NCBI GenBank assembly: GCA_963820315.1
Contig: CAWFZK010000009.1
Location: 30,238-94,237 of the forward strand
Direction of reading: 5' to 3'
Source of the DNA: JACVRW01 sp963820315
GTDB lineage: Bacteria > Actinomycetota > Thermoleophilia > Solirubrobacterales > Thermoleophilaceae
DNA: 64,000 nt
Positions within the stretch are counted from its first letter, which is position 1. Every line of letters begins with the position of its first letter. The notes beneath the pieces were generated by a model. That model did not search any database. It was not told the origin of the DNA and was given only the letters and a program-made list of their open reading frames with translations. The position numbers and the translations under genes were made by a program. Positions 1-9,135 of this stretch are shown piece by piece.

Positions 1-160
1 GATCGACGGCAAGCGGAGCACGATCCGGGTGCGTGGCCGCAGCCCGCATCGGAGCGTCCTCTGGACGAGCCGCGAGCTCCAGCCCGGCGCCCACACGCTC
101 GTCCTGCGCACGCTCGGCGGCGGCCCGGTCGAGCTCGACGCCGTCGCGCCGATGCCGTGA
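1..160 (+). CDS. C-terminal end of an unidentified protein (partial)
   Basis: The reading frame enters from the left edge and stops at TGA 158-160, leaving about 52 residues. The tail contains the pattern RELQPGAHTLVLRTLGG followed by VELDAVAP, which looks like the last strands of a beta-sandwich such as a carbohydrate-binding-type module; that is only a resemblance. The stop overlaps the GTG start of the next gene (GTGA), so it is probably the preceding gene of the same operon as the DUF4430 and ECF genes. Function cannot be assigned from this fragment. Confidence 0.6.
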   Translation, partial: IDGKRSTIRVRGRSPHRSVLWTSRELQPGAHTLVLRTLGGGPVELDAVAPMP

Positions 161-858
161 GCGGCCGGACGCTCGTGCTCGGCTGCCTCGCCGCGCTGCT
201 CGCCGCGTCGCCGGCGGCGGCGGCCGCGCCGGTCGTCGAGCAGATGGTCGTCTTCCGGGACGGCGACGCCGTGACGCGGACCGTCGCGGCGAAGGCGGCG
301 CAAGTCAGGATCGGCAGACGGCGCTGCACGGCGGGCCAGGGCACCGCTCTGGCCGTGCTCGTTCGCAGCCGGATCGGCCGGCTTGGCCTCCGCGACTACG
401 GCTCCTGCTCCACGCGCGCGCGTGACTCGGCGGGGCTGTTCGTGAGCTCGATCAGGGGCGAGCGCAACCGCGGCCAGAACGGCTGGGTCTACAAGGTCGG
501 CCGCCGCGGCGCGACGGCCGGCGCGGCCGATCCGAGCGGCGCGTTCGGCCGCGGGCGGCTGAGGAGCGGTCAGCGCGTGACCTGGTTCTACTGCCGCCTG
601 CGTGACGGCGGCTGCCAGCGCACGCTCGCACTCGAGGCGCGCGCCGAGCCGGGCGCTGTCAGCGTCACGGTGCGCGGCTACGACGACGAGGGGCGCGGCG
701 TGCCGGTCGAGGGGGCGACCGTCAGCGCGGGCTCGGTTACGGCCGTCAGCGCGGCCGACGGCAGCGCGCGGCTCGCCCTTCCGGCGGGCCGCCACCGGCT
801 GGTGGCGGACCAGGAAGGCCTGGTCCGTTCGTTCAGCGAGAGGGTCACGGTGCCGTGA
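157..858 (+). CDS. Secreted DUF4430-like protein with C-terminal Ig-like domain
   Basis: 233 residues from a GTG that overlaps the upstream stop. An N-terminal signal peptide (hydrophobic to about residue 24, ending in a run of alanines) is followed by a region with NGWVYKVGRR and SGQRVTWFYC, the pattern of DUF4430, the beta-domain also found at the C-terminus of human intrinsic factor and transcobalamin. Residues from about 165 form a second beta-sandwich (carboxypeptidase-regulatory or CNA-B-like, with VPVEGATV and DGSARLALPAGRH). It overlaps the next DUF4430 gene by 4 bp. With an ECF transporter downstream, a surface ligand-binding role is likely; the ligand is inferred, not seen. Confidence 0.7.
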   Translation: MSGRTLVLGCLAALLAASPAAAAAPVVEQMVVFRDGDAVTRTVAAKAAQVRIGRRRCTAGQGTALAVLVRSRIGRLGLRDYGSCSTRARDSAGLFVSSIRGERNRGQNGWVYKVGRRGATAGAADPSGAFGRGRLRSGQRVTWFYCRLRDGGCQRTLALEARAEPGAVSVTVRGYDDEGRGVPVEGATVSAGSVTAVSAADGSARLALPAGRHRLVADQEGLVRSFSERVTVP

Positions 859-1787
859 CCCGCCTCGCCGCGCTGCTCGTCCTCATCGCATGCCTCGCGG
901 CCGCCGGCTGCGGGTTCGGCGAGGGCGAGGAGCGTGGCGGCGCCGCCGTCGAGCTGCGCGTGACGCGCGACTTCGGGCACGAGGAAATCGGCACGGCGCG
1001 CATCGAGAACGTGCGCGAGGACGAAACCGTGATGCGGATGCTGCGCTCCGAGTTCGACATCGATACCCGCTATGGCGGCCGCTTCGTCCAGACGATCGAT
1101 GGACTGGAGGGCGCGGGAGGGGGCGGAAGCCGGGACTGGTTCTACTGGGTGAACGGGGTCGAGGGGAGCGTGGGCGCCGCCGAGTTCGAGCTCTCGCCCG
1201 GTGACCGCGTTCAGTGGGACTGGCGCAACTGGGAAGCGACGATGCGCGTACCGGCGATCGTCGGGGCCTACCCCGAGCCGTTCGTGCACGGGCTCGAGGG
1301 CAAGCGCCGGCCGGTGCGAGTGGAGTGCGGGAGCGCCGAGTCGGAGATCTGCAGCGATGCCCGCGAGACCCTCGAAGAGATCGGCGCGTCGCCCTCGGCC
1401 GCGTCGCTCGGCGCGCCCGGGACCGAGACGATCACGAGGCTTGCCGTCGCGCGCTGGCCGGAGGCGCGGATCGTCCGCGGCGCGGCCGGGCTCGAGGACG
1501 GGCCGGAGACGACCGGCGTGTTCGCGCGCTTCGACCCCGACGGGCGCTCGATCGAGCTGCTCGACGAGCGCGGCGAGGTCGCGCGCACCGTCCGGCCCGG
1601 CGACGGCGTCGGCATCCTGCTCGCAATGCGCCCGCTCGACGAGGAGCTCGTCTGGCTCGCGACGGGGCTCGACGAGCAGGGCGTGGCGGCGGCCGTGCGC
1701 GCACTCGACGAGGACGAGCTGCGCGACGCCTTTGCGGTGGCCGTCGATGGCCGTACGGTGGAGAAGCTTCCGCTGGTGAATCCATGA
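855..1787 (+). CDS. DUF4430 lipoprotein, probable transport-linked ligand-binding protein
   Basis: 310 residues. The N-terminus has a lipoprotein signal with lipobox LAAAGCG (Cys about residue 19). Residues about 30-130 match DUF4430: ETVMRMLRSEFDIDTRYGG, then RDWFYWVNGVEGSVGAAEF and SPGDRVQWDWRNWE. The domain is homologous to the cobalamin-enclosing C-terminal domain of intrinsic factor and transcobalamin. The C-terminal half (about 135-310) is an alpha/beta region I do not recognise. The GTG start overlaps the upstream stop, and its own stop overlaps the EcfT start (ATGA), so it is translationally coupled to the transporter. Lipid anchoring at the membrane beside an ECF importer suggests capture or delivery of substrate. 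Confidence 0.75.
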   Translation: MTRLAALLVLIACLAAAGCGFGEGEERGGAAVELRVTRDFGHEEIGTARIENVREDETVMRMLRSEFDIDTRYGGRFVQTIDGLEGAGGGGSRDWFYWVNGVEGSVGAAEFELSPGDRVQWDWRNWEATMRVPAIVGAYPEPFVHGLEGKRRPVRVECGSAESEICSDARETLEEIGASPSAASLGAPGTETITRLAVARWPEARIVRGAAGLEDGPETTGVFARFDPDGRSIELLDERGEVARTVRPGDGVGILLAMRPLDEELVWLATGLDEQGVAAAVRALDEDELRDAFAVAVDGRTVEKLPLVNP

Positions 1788-2668
1788 GCCTGATCCCCGT
1801 TTACCGGCCCCGCCCGAGCCCGCTGCACGCGGCGCGCGCCGGGGTCGGCGCGCTCTTCTGCTGTGCGCTCGCGCTGACCGGCGCGCTCTACCGGCACCCG
1901 CTCGTACTCGGCGCGACGCTGGCCGCGGTGGTCGCGGTGGGGGTGGCCGCGGGGGTCGGGCGGGAGATCCGGCGCTCGCTGCTGCTCGCGCTGCCGCTCG
2001 CTCTGCTGGTGGCGATCGTCAACCCGCTCGTGTACCCCGAGGGCGACACGCTGCTGGTGCGCGGGGGAGAGGTGCTCGGCCGCCGCATCGACATCACGCT
2101 CGAGGCGCTGCTGTACGGCGGGCTCACGGGGCTGCGCGTGGTGGTGATCGTGGTCGCGCTCGGCCTGCTCTCGGCGGCGGTCGACCCCGACGAGCTGCTG
2201 CGCATCTTCCGGCGCGTGTCGTACCGCTCGGCGCTGACCGCGTCGCTCGCGAACCGGCTCGTGCCGGTGCTGGCCCGCGACGCGATGCGGATGAGCGACG
2301 CCGCGCGCTGCCGGCCGGAGCCCCCCGGCCGCTTCGCCGTGGCGCGCGCCGCGCTGACCGGTGCGCTCGACCGCTCGGTCGACGTGGCCGCCGCGCTCGA
2401 GGTGCGTGGCTACGCGCTCGGCGGCAGGCCGCCGCGCCGCCGTCGCCCGTGGTCGCGCCACGACCTGCGCTTCCTCGCGGCGTCGCTTGCCATCGCGGCG
2501 GTGGCCGTGACCGGGGCGATCGCGGACGTGGCCTGGGTCGAGCCGTACCCGACCTTCGAGATGGCCTGGGACGCGGAGGTGTGGGCGCTCGCCGTGGCGG
2601 TGCTGCTGCTCGCACTGGCGCCGTTCGCGGGGCGGCGCGCCCGCCTCGGCATCGGGGGCGGCACGTGA
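1784..2668 (+). CDS. ecfT: ECF transporter transmembrane component EcfT (CbiQ family)
   Basis: 294 residues, starting at the ATG that overlaps the previous stop. Several hydrophobic segments (about 20-75, 105-130, 225-285) surround a cytoplasmic stretch with the EcfT coupling motif ALEVRGY at residues 204-210, the Ala-x-x-Arg-Gly signature that contacts the ATPases. EcfT scaffolds S component and ATPases in energy-coupling-factor vitamin and metal importers. The gene lies between the DUF4430 genes and the ATPase, each joined by 4-bp overlaps. Length is typical for the family. Confidence 0.88.
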   Translation: MSLIPVYRPRPSPLHAARAGVGALFCCALALTGALYRHPLVLGATLAAVVAVGVAAGVGREIRRSLLLALPLALLVAIVNPLVYPEGDTLLVRGGEVLGRRIDITLEALLYGGLTGLRVVVIVVALGLLSAAVDPDELLRIFRRVSYRSALTASLANRLVPVLARDAMRMSDAARCRPEPPGRFAVARAALTGALDRSVDVAAALEVRGYALGGRPPRRRRPWSRHDLRFLAASLAIAAVAVTGAIADVAWVEPYPTFEMAWDAEVWALAVAVLLLALAPFAGRRARLGIGGGT

Positions 2669-4252
2669 CGCTCGCGCTCGCCAGCGGCTTCGGCTACCGC
2701 TACCCGGACGCCGCGCGACCCGCGCTCGAGGACATCTCGCTGGAGATCGAGCCCGGGACCTTCACGGTGCTCGCGGGTGTCTCCGGCTCCGGCAAGTCGA
2801 CGCTCCTGCGCGCGCTCTGCGGCCTCGTCCCGCACTTCCACGGCGGCGAGGCCTGGGGCGAGCTGAACGTGGGCGGCCTCGACGTGCGCGAGCACGGGCC
2901 GGGCGAGCTGGCCGCGGTGTGCGGGACGGTCTTTCAGGAGCCGGAGACGCAGATCGTCATGAGCGGCGTGCGCGCCGAGCTCGAGCTGCCGCTCGAGCAC
3001 CGCCGCGAGCCGATGGGGGCGGTCGCGCGCGCGGTCGAGGAGACCGCGCTCGCGCTCGGGCGTGGCGCACCTGCTCGAGCGCCGCACCGAGACGCTCTCG
3101 GGCGGCGAGCTCCAGCGCGTGGCGATCGCCGCCGCGATGGTCCACGCGCCGCAGCTGCTCCTGCTCGACGAGCCCACCTCGCAGCTCGATCCGGTGACGG
3201 GCGACGAGCTCGTCTGGCTCCTGCGGCGGCTGAACGAGGACTTCGGGACCGCGGTCGTGATGGCCGAGCACCGGCTCGAGCGCAGCCTGCCCGCCGCCGA
3301 CCGCGTGATCGCCATGGAGGGCGGCCGCGTCGCGTGCGACTCGACGCCCGCCGGCTTCCTCGCCTGGGCCGGCGCCGCGGCGCCGGCGCTCGAGACGCCG
3401 GCGGCCCGGCTGTTCTCGCTGTCGGGGCTGACGCCGCCGCCGGTCACGGTCAAGCAGGCACGCGCCGCGCTGCCGCCGCTGGCCACTCCCGAGGCCCCCC
3501 GGCCGAACGGCCGCGCGCGGCTGCGGCTGCCGTGGCGGCGCGGCCCGCAGCCGGCGCTCGCGCTGCGCGGCGTCTGGCTCGAGGTCGAGGACGGCCCGGT
3601 CGTGCTGCGCGGCGTCACGCTCGAGCTCGCGCCCGGGGAGCGGGTCGCGCTGATGGGGCGCAACGGGGCCGGCAAGAGCACCCTGCTCAGGGTCGCGAAG
3701 GGGCTCGCGGAGCCGAGCCGCGGGCGCGTCGAGTCCGCCGGCGAGGTGGCCCTGCTGCTCCAGAATCCGGGCGACTACCTGATCCACGACCACGCCGTCG
3801 ATGACGCGGGCGCGCGCGGTGTGGTCAGGGCAGGACTCGGCGGCCGCGAGGACGCGAACCCGCGCGACCTCTCCGGTGGCGAGCGCCAGCGGCTCGCGCT
3901 CGAGGTGGTGCTGTCGGGTGCGCCCGCGGCTGCGGTGCTGCTCGACGAGCCGACGCGCGGGATGGACCGCCTCCACCAGGACGAGCTGACCGCACGCATC
4001 GGCGAGCTCGCCGAGGGCGGCGCCGGCGTGATCGTTGCGACCCACGACACGGAGTTCACGGCGGCGTTCGCCGACCGGGTCGTGCTGCTCGGCCCGGGCG
4101 TCGTGATCGCCGACGGGCCGCCCGCCGAGATCCTGGGCGGCGGCCGCCACTTCTCGACCCAGGTCGCCCGCATCACGGACGGCGCGGCGCTGCTGCCGGA
4201 GGACGGCGCCGCCGCGCTGCGGCCGGCGCCCGTCGCGGAGGCTGCGCGGTGA
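2665..4252 (+). CDS. Fused double ECF ATPase (EcfA-EcfA'), frameshifted
   Basis: Two ABC ATPase domains in one gene, about 528 residues once repaired. Domain 1 has Walker A GVSGSGKST (about residues 38-46), a Q-loop at FQEPETQ, LSGGELQR and LLLLDEPTSQLD. Domain 2 has GRNGAGKST, LLLQNPGDY, LSGGERQR and VLLDEPTRGMD. The frame breaks at the GGG at 3058-3060: removing one base joins EETALALG to VAHLLERRTETLSGG, as expected for the family. Start GTG 2665 overlaps the EcfT stop, and the end overlaps the next start. It powers the importer at the inner face of the membrane. The single-base shift is probably a sequence error. Confidence 0.85.
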
Positions 4253-6110
4253 GCTGGCAGGCATCCTCGCTGCTGCTCCTCGCGCTCGCGCTCGTCGCGG
4301 GCTTCGGCTGGTACGAGCGCGAGAAGCCGCCCGCGCGGGTGCTCGCGCTGGTGGCGGCGCTCGCGGCGCTCGCGGTGGTCGGCAGGCTCGCCTTCGCAGC
4401 GATCCCGAACGTCAAGCCGACGACCGACATCGTGCTGTTCGCCGGCTACGCCCTCGGCGCCGTGCCGGGCTTCGTGGTGGGCGCCGTCACGGCGCTCGTC
4501 TCGAACATCTTCCTGTCACAGGGCCCGTGGACCGTTTGGCAGATGGCCGGCTGGGGAGCGGTGGGCGTGGGCGGGGCGCTGCTGGCGCGCGCGCTCCGCG
4601 GCCGGGAGCCGAACCGCTTCCTGCTCGCGGCGGTCTGCGGCCTCGCCGGCCTCGCCTTCGGCGCGTGGATGGACGTGTACCAGTGGACGCTCGGCGCGCG
4701 CCAGGACCTTGACTCGTACCTGGTCGTGGCGAGCACCTCGCTTCCCTACAACCTCGCGCACGCGATCGGCAACGTCGTCTTCTGCCTCCTGATCGGGCCG
4801 GCCTTCATTCGCGCGCTCGAGCGCTACCGGCGCCGCCTCGAGCTGCGCTGGCTGCCGGCCGCCGCGGCGGGAGCGCTGCTGCTGGTGGCGCTGGCGCTGC
4901 CGGCGAGCGCGTTGGGGGCCACGCCGAGCGAGCGCGCCGAGCGCTACCTGCTGCGCGCCCAGAACTCCGACGGCGGCTTCGGCGCCGCGCCCCGCCAGGC
5001 CTCGAGCCCTCTCTACAGCGGCTGGACGGGGCTCGGCCTCGCGGCGGCGGGCAACAACGCGCGCGACGTCGCGCGCCGCGGCGGCCGCTCGCTCGCCGCC
5101 TACCTGCGCAAGGGTGCGAGCAGCCTGCGGGACATCGGTGAGATCGAGCGCACCGTCCTGCTGCTGCGCTCCGCCGGCCTCGACCCGCGCGACTTCGCGG
5201 GCCGCGACCTGGTCGGCGAGATCCTCGCGAAGCGCCGCGCCGACGGGTCGATCGCGGGCTTCGTGAGCTACACCGCCTTCGGGATCCTCGCGCTGCGCTC
5301 GGCCGGCGAGCCGGCGGGCGGCGCCACGATCCGCTGGCTCGTCGGAAGCCAGAACGACGATGGCGGCTACGGGGTCGCGCGCTCGTCCTCGAGCGACTCG
5401 GACATGACCGGGGCCGCCCTGCAGGCGCTGGCCGTCGTCGGGCGGGCGAAGAGCGGCGCGGCGCGCCGGGCCGTCGGCTACCTGCGCGCGAGCCAGGCGG
5501 CGGCGGCGGCATCGCGCAGATGACCGGCCGCAGCCCGAACTCACAGTCGACGTCCTACGCGGTGCAGGGCCTGCTCGCCGTGGGCGCCGGCGGCCCGGTC
5601 GTGAGCCGCGCGCTCACCTACCTCACGCGGCTGCAGCGCTCCGACGGCAGCATCGCCTACTCGGCGACGAGCTCGCAGACGCCCGTTTGGGTCACGGGCC
5701 AGGCGCTCGCGGCGCTCGAGCGGGCGCCGCTGCCGATCGCGCCGGTCGCGCGCGCGGAGCCGCCCAAGCGCAAGCCGAAGGCCGCCGCGGCGCCGCCCGC
5801 GGAGATGCCGAAAGCGGCGCCAAAGGCCGAGCCAAAGCCGGACGCGGGCAAGGCAGCCAGCGGTGGCGGCTCGTCGTCCAAGACGCCCGCACCGCCCGCG
5901 GCGGCGGACGACAGCGGGCAGACCTCGAGCTTCGAAGACGGCGCGAGCTCCGAGCCGGCGACCGGGAAGCCGGCTTCGACGCTTCGCCTCGACCCCGCCG
6001 ACAGCGACACCGGGGGCATCTCGATCTGGGTCGTGATCGCCGCCGCGGGCGGCGCGCTCGCGCTCCTGTTCGCCTTCAGGCGCCGGCTGCGCGGCCTGCT
6101 GCCGCTCTAG
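4249..6110 (+). CDS. ECF substrate-binding (S) component fused to prenyltransferase-type alpha/alpha-barrel, frameshifted
   Basis: Residues 1-about 190 are a multi-helix membrane S component with the ALGAVPGFVVGAVTALVSN region typical of vitamin/precursor S proteins. After another hydrophobic segment (about 200-225) come prenyltransferase/squalene-oxidase-type repeats: YLLRAQNSDGGFG, WLVGSQNDDGGYG, YLTRLQRSDGSIAYS. A Pro/Ala/Lys-rich linker and a C-terminal membrane anchor (WVVIAAAGGALALLFAFR) end the protein, about 620 residues. One base is missing near 5505-5513; restoring an A gives SQAADGGIAQM. The alpha/alpha-barrel is the fold of the N-terminal domain of intrinsic factor. The barrel is presumably extracellular, beside the DUF4430 proteins. 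Its stop overlaps the convergent SDR. Confidence 0.75.
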
Positions 6111-6937
6111 CCGCCGAGCGCGCGGCCGATCAGGCGGTCCATCACGCGATCGGGCAGGACGCGCGCCGCGACGGCGCGCGACTTGGCCTCCCTGCCGATG
6201 ACGTAGCGCGCCCGCGGCCGCGATGAGGTCAGCGCGCTGCCGATCACCTCGGCCACGTCGCGCGCCGGCAGCCCGCGCACCTGCTCGATCTTGACGGTCT
6301 CGCTTCGCACCGCCGCGATCATCCGCCCGTAGAGCCGCTCTCCCTCCGGGCTCATGCCCTCCGCCAGCTCGTCGGCGAGCGCGTTGCCCTTCTTCCAGAT
6401 CGGCGTCTTGATGCCGCCCGGCTCGATCACGATCACGTCGACGCCCTGGCCGCGCAGCTCGCGCCGCAGCGAGTCGCTGAACGCCTCGAGCCCGAACTTC
6501 GACATGTTGTAGGCGCCGAGCAGCGGCAGCGCCACGCGGCCGCCGATCGAGCTCACGTTGACAATGCGCCCGTGGCCGCGGCGCAGCGCCGGCAGCAGCA
6601 CCTGGGTCACGGCGACCTGCCCGATCAGGTTGACCTCGAGCTGCCTGCGCAACTGGTCGAGCGGCACGAACTCGAGCGGCGATGCCACGGCGATGCCGGC
6701 GTTGTTGACGAGCCCGGCGAGCGCACCCGCGCCGATCTCCTCGCCGACCGCCGTGATCTGCGCGTCGTCGGTCACGTCGAGCTTGACCGTGCGCAGCCCG
6801 CTGCGCGCGAGCCGCTCGGCGTCCTCGTCGCTTCGCACCCCCGCGACCGGCTCGAAGCCGAGCTCGCGCAGGTGCAGTGCGGTGGCCTCGCCGATGCCGG
6901 TCGAGGCGCCGGTTACGACAACCGTCCCGGAGGCCAT
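6107..6937 (-). CDS. Short-chain dehydrogenase/reductase (SDR)
   Basis: 276 residues with the classical SDR layout: cofactor motif TGASTGIG near residues 9-16, NNAG near 88, catalytic Ser in NVSSIGG and the YNMSK (YxxxK) pair. An NAD(P)-dependent oxidoreductase of the Rossmann fold; the substrate cannot be read from sequence. The FVPLDQLRRQLEVNLIGQV region resembles SDRs acting on lipophilic alcohols or ketones. It is convergent with the ECF operon (3-bp overlap) and divergent from the nitroreductase, with 33 bp between starts, so the two probably share a promoter region. Confidence 0.85.
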   Translation of the reverse strand: MASGTVVVTGASTGIGEATALHLRELGFEPVAGVRSDEDAERLARSGLRTVKLDVTDDAQITAVGEEIGAGALAGLVNNAGIAVASPLEFVPLDQLRRQLEVNLIGQVAVTQVLLPALRRGHGRIVNVSSIGGRVALPLLGAYNMSKFGLEAFSDSLRRELRGQGVDVIVIEPGGIKTPIWKKGNALADELAEGMSPEGERLYGRMIAAVRSETVKIEQVRGLPARDVAEVIGSALTSSRPRARYVIGREAKSRAVAARVLPDRVMDRLIGRALGG

Positions 6938-6970
6938 GCGCCGGGACCCTATTCGCTAGCGTCGATCGCC

Positions 6971-7480
6971 GTGGAGGTCGAGGAGGCAATCCGCACGCGG
7001 CGCACGCACAAGGCCTACGGGGGCCAGCCCGTCCCGCGCGCGACGCTCGACGAGCTATTCGAGCTCGCGCGCTGGGCGCCGAACCATCACATGACGAACC
7101 CCTGGCGCTTCCGCGTGCTCGGCGCCGAGTCGCTCGCGCGCCTGAAGGAGGCGGCCGGCCCCGAGGCGGCGGTCAAGCTCGAGCGCGCGCCGACGCTCGT
7201 GGTCGCCTCGGTGGTCCGCGGCGGCGACCCGATCCAGGACGAGGAGGACATGCTCGCCGGCGCCGTGGCCAGCTACATCGTGCTGCTCGGCGCCCACGCG
7301 CGCGGGCTGGCGGGCTACTGGCGGACCCCCGAGGTGCTGCGCCGGCCCGAGGGCCGCGCAGCCGTCGGGGTGGAGGAGGACGAGCACGTGCTCGGGCTGC
7401 TTCACCTGGGGCCGCCCCGACAGGAGAAGGATGCGCCCGGCAGGCTGCCGCCAGGCGAGTTCGTAACGTACCTGACGTGA
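6971..7480 (+). CDS. Nitroreductase-family FMN protein
   Basis: 169 residues from GTG 6971. The start IRTRRTHKAYGGQPVP and the ARWAPNHHMTNPWRFRVL block are the FMN-binding pattern of the nitroreductase family. The later GAVASYIVLLGAHARGLAGYW helix forms the dimer/FMN pocket. These enzymes reduce nitro, quinone or enone substrates with NAD(P)H, and the substrate here is unknown. It is the first gene of a long operon and overlaps the glycerol-3-phosphate dehydrogenase start by 4 bp. Confidence 0.8.
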   Translation: MEVEEAIRTRRTHKAYGGQPVPRATLDELFELARWAPNHHMTNPWRFRVLGAESLARLKEAAGPEAAVKLERAPTLVVASVVRGGDPIQDEEDMLAGAVASYIVLLGAHARGLAGYWRTPEVLRRPEGRAAVGVEEDEHVLGLLHLGPPRQEKDAPGRLPPGEFVTYLT

Positions 7481-9135
7481 TCCCGCGCTCGGACGCCCTC
7501 GCCACGCTCGGGAGCGAGAGCTTCGACCTCGCGGTCGTGGGCGGCGGGATCACCGGGGCGGGCGTCGCGCTCGACGCGGCCTCGCGCGGCTACAGCGTCG
7601 CGCTCGTCGAGAAGGGCGACTTCGCGGCGGGCACCTCGAGCCGCTCGTCGAAGCTCGTGCATGGCGGCCTGCGCTACCTCCAGAACTTCGACCTCGGGCT
7701 CGTGCGCGAGGCCCTGCTCGAGCGCTCGCTGCTCGTCGAGCTGGCGCCGCACCTCGTCAAGCCGCTGCCGATGCTCGTGCCCGGCTTCGGAGGCAAGCGG
7801 CTCGACCGCAAGCTGGGCGTCGGGCTCAGCATGTACGACGCGATGTCGCGGCGTCGCGGGCGCGAGGACGAGGAGTGGAGCCCGGACCGCCACCGCACCA
7901 TCGACGGCGCGGAGACGCTCGAGCTCGTCCCGGCGCTGGAGGGCCGCGAGCCGAGCTCCTCCTACCTCTTCTACGACTGCCAGACGGACGACGTGCGGCT
8001 GGTGCTGACGGTGCTCGGCGAGGCGGAGCGCTTCGGCGCGGTGCTCGCCAACCGCTGCGAGGCGACCGGTCTGATCGAGCGCGGCGGGCGCGCCGCGGGC
8101 GTGCTCGTGCGCGACATCGACGGCGGCGGCGAGTTCGAGCTGCGCGCCGCCAACGTCGTGAACGCGACCGGCGTCTGGGCCGACCGTCTGCGCCCCGACG
8201 AGATCTACGGCGAGGAGGAGGTGCCGCGCATCCGCCCGAGCCGCGGCACGCACGTGACGCTGCCGCGCGAGGCGCTCGACGTTCGCGCGGGCGTGATCGT
8301 CCCGGCCGGCGAGGGCCGCACCGCCTTCGCGCTGCCCTGGCTCGGCCGCACCCTGATCGGCACGACCGACAACGACTACGAGGGTGAGCTCGAGCACGTG
8401 CCGCCGTCCGCCGCGGACGTCGAGTACCTGCTCGACGCCGTCAACGGCTTCTTCGGCACGCGGCTCTCGCCGTCGGACCTCACCGGCGCCTACGCGGGCG
8501 TGCGGCCGCTGATCTCCACGGCCGATCCCAAGAAGTCGGTCGACATCTCGCGCAGGGCGGAGCTCTTCGAGACGAGCTCCGGGCTCGTCACGATCACGGG
8601 CGGCAAGCTCACGACCTGGCGGCGCATGGCGAAGCTGGCGGTCGACAGGATCGTCGAGCGCGAGGGTCGCGAGGCGCCCTGCCGCACGCACGAGATCCCG
8701 CTGGGCCTGCCGCTCGACCCGTCAGAGCTGCCCGAGCTCGAGACCGTCGACGAGGAGAGCCGCGCTCATCTCGCCGCCCGCTATGGGCACGCTGCGCAGT
8801 TCGTGCTGAGACTCGCCGAAGCGGCCCCGGAGCTGGGCGAGCGGATCAGCCCCGAGCTGCCCGACATCGTCGCCGAGGCGCCGTTCGCCGCGGCGCACGA
8901 GCAGGCGCGCTCGCTCGGCGACGTCCTGCTGCGCCGCACGCGCCTCGGGCTGCTCGACGCGCGGGCGCTCACGGCTCCCGGGGCGGAGCGGCCGCGGGTC
9001 GTGGCCGAGGCGATGGCGGCCGAGCTCGGCTGGGACCCCGCCCGCATCGCACGCGAGCTGGATGACTGGCGCGAGCTCGCCCGCGCCGAGGGGCTCGTGG
9101 CGCCCGAGCCGGCCGCGACCGGGGCGGCGGCGTGA
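7477..9135 (+). CDS. glpD: Glycerol-3-phosphate dehydrogenase (FAD-dependent)
   Basis: 552 residues. The FAD dinucleotide motif VVGGGITGAG lies at about residues 20-29, followed by the family patterns GTSSRSSKLVHGGLRYL and YDCQTDDVRL, then TGVWAD, PWLGRTLIGTTDNDY, GAYAGVRPL and TGGKLTTWRRMA. The C-terminal helical domain (about 400-552) is present, so it is full length. It oxidises sn-glycerol-3-phosphate to dihydroxyacetone phosphate, passing electrons to the membrane quinone pool. Start and stop overlap both neighbours by 4 bp. No glpF or glpK is seen nearby, so its place in this operon is unusual. Confidence 0.92.
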   Translation: MIPRSDALATLGSESFDLAVVGGGITGAGVALDAASRGYSVALVEKGDFAAGTSSRSSKLVHGGLRYLQNFDLGLVREALLERSLLVELAPHLVKPLPMLVPGFGGKRLDRKLGVGLSMYDAMSRRRGREDEEWSPDRHRTIDGAETLELVPALEGREPSSSYLFYDCQTDDVRLVLTVLGEAERFGAVLANRCEATGLIERGGRAAGVLVRDIDGGGEFELRAANVVNATGVWADRLRPDEIYGEEEVPRIRPSRGTHVTLPREALDVRAGVIVPAGEGRTAFALPWLGRTLIGTTDNDYEGELEHVPPSAADVEYLLDAVNGFFGTRLSPSDLTGAYAGVRPLISTADPKKSVDISRRAELFETSSGLVTITGGKLTTWRRMAKLAVDRIVEREGREAPCRTHEIPLGLPLDPSELPELETVDEESRAHLAARYGHAAQFVLRLAEAAPELGERISPELPDIVAEAPFAAAHEQARSLGDVLLRRTRLGLLDARALTAPGAERPRVVAEAMAAELGWDPARIARELDDWRELARAEGLVAPEPAATGAAA

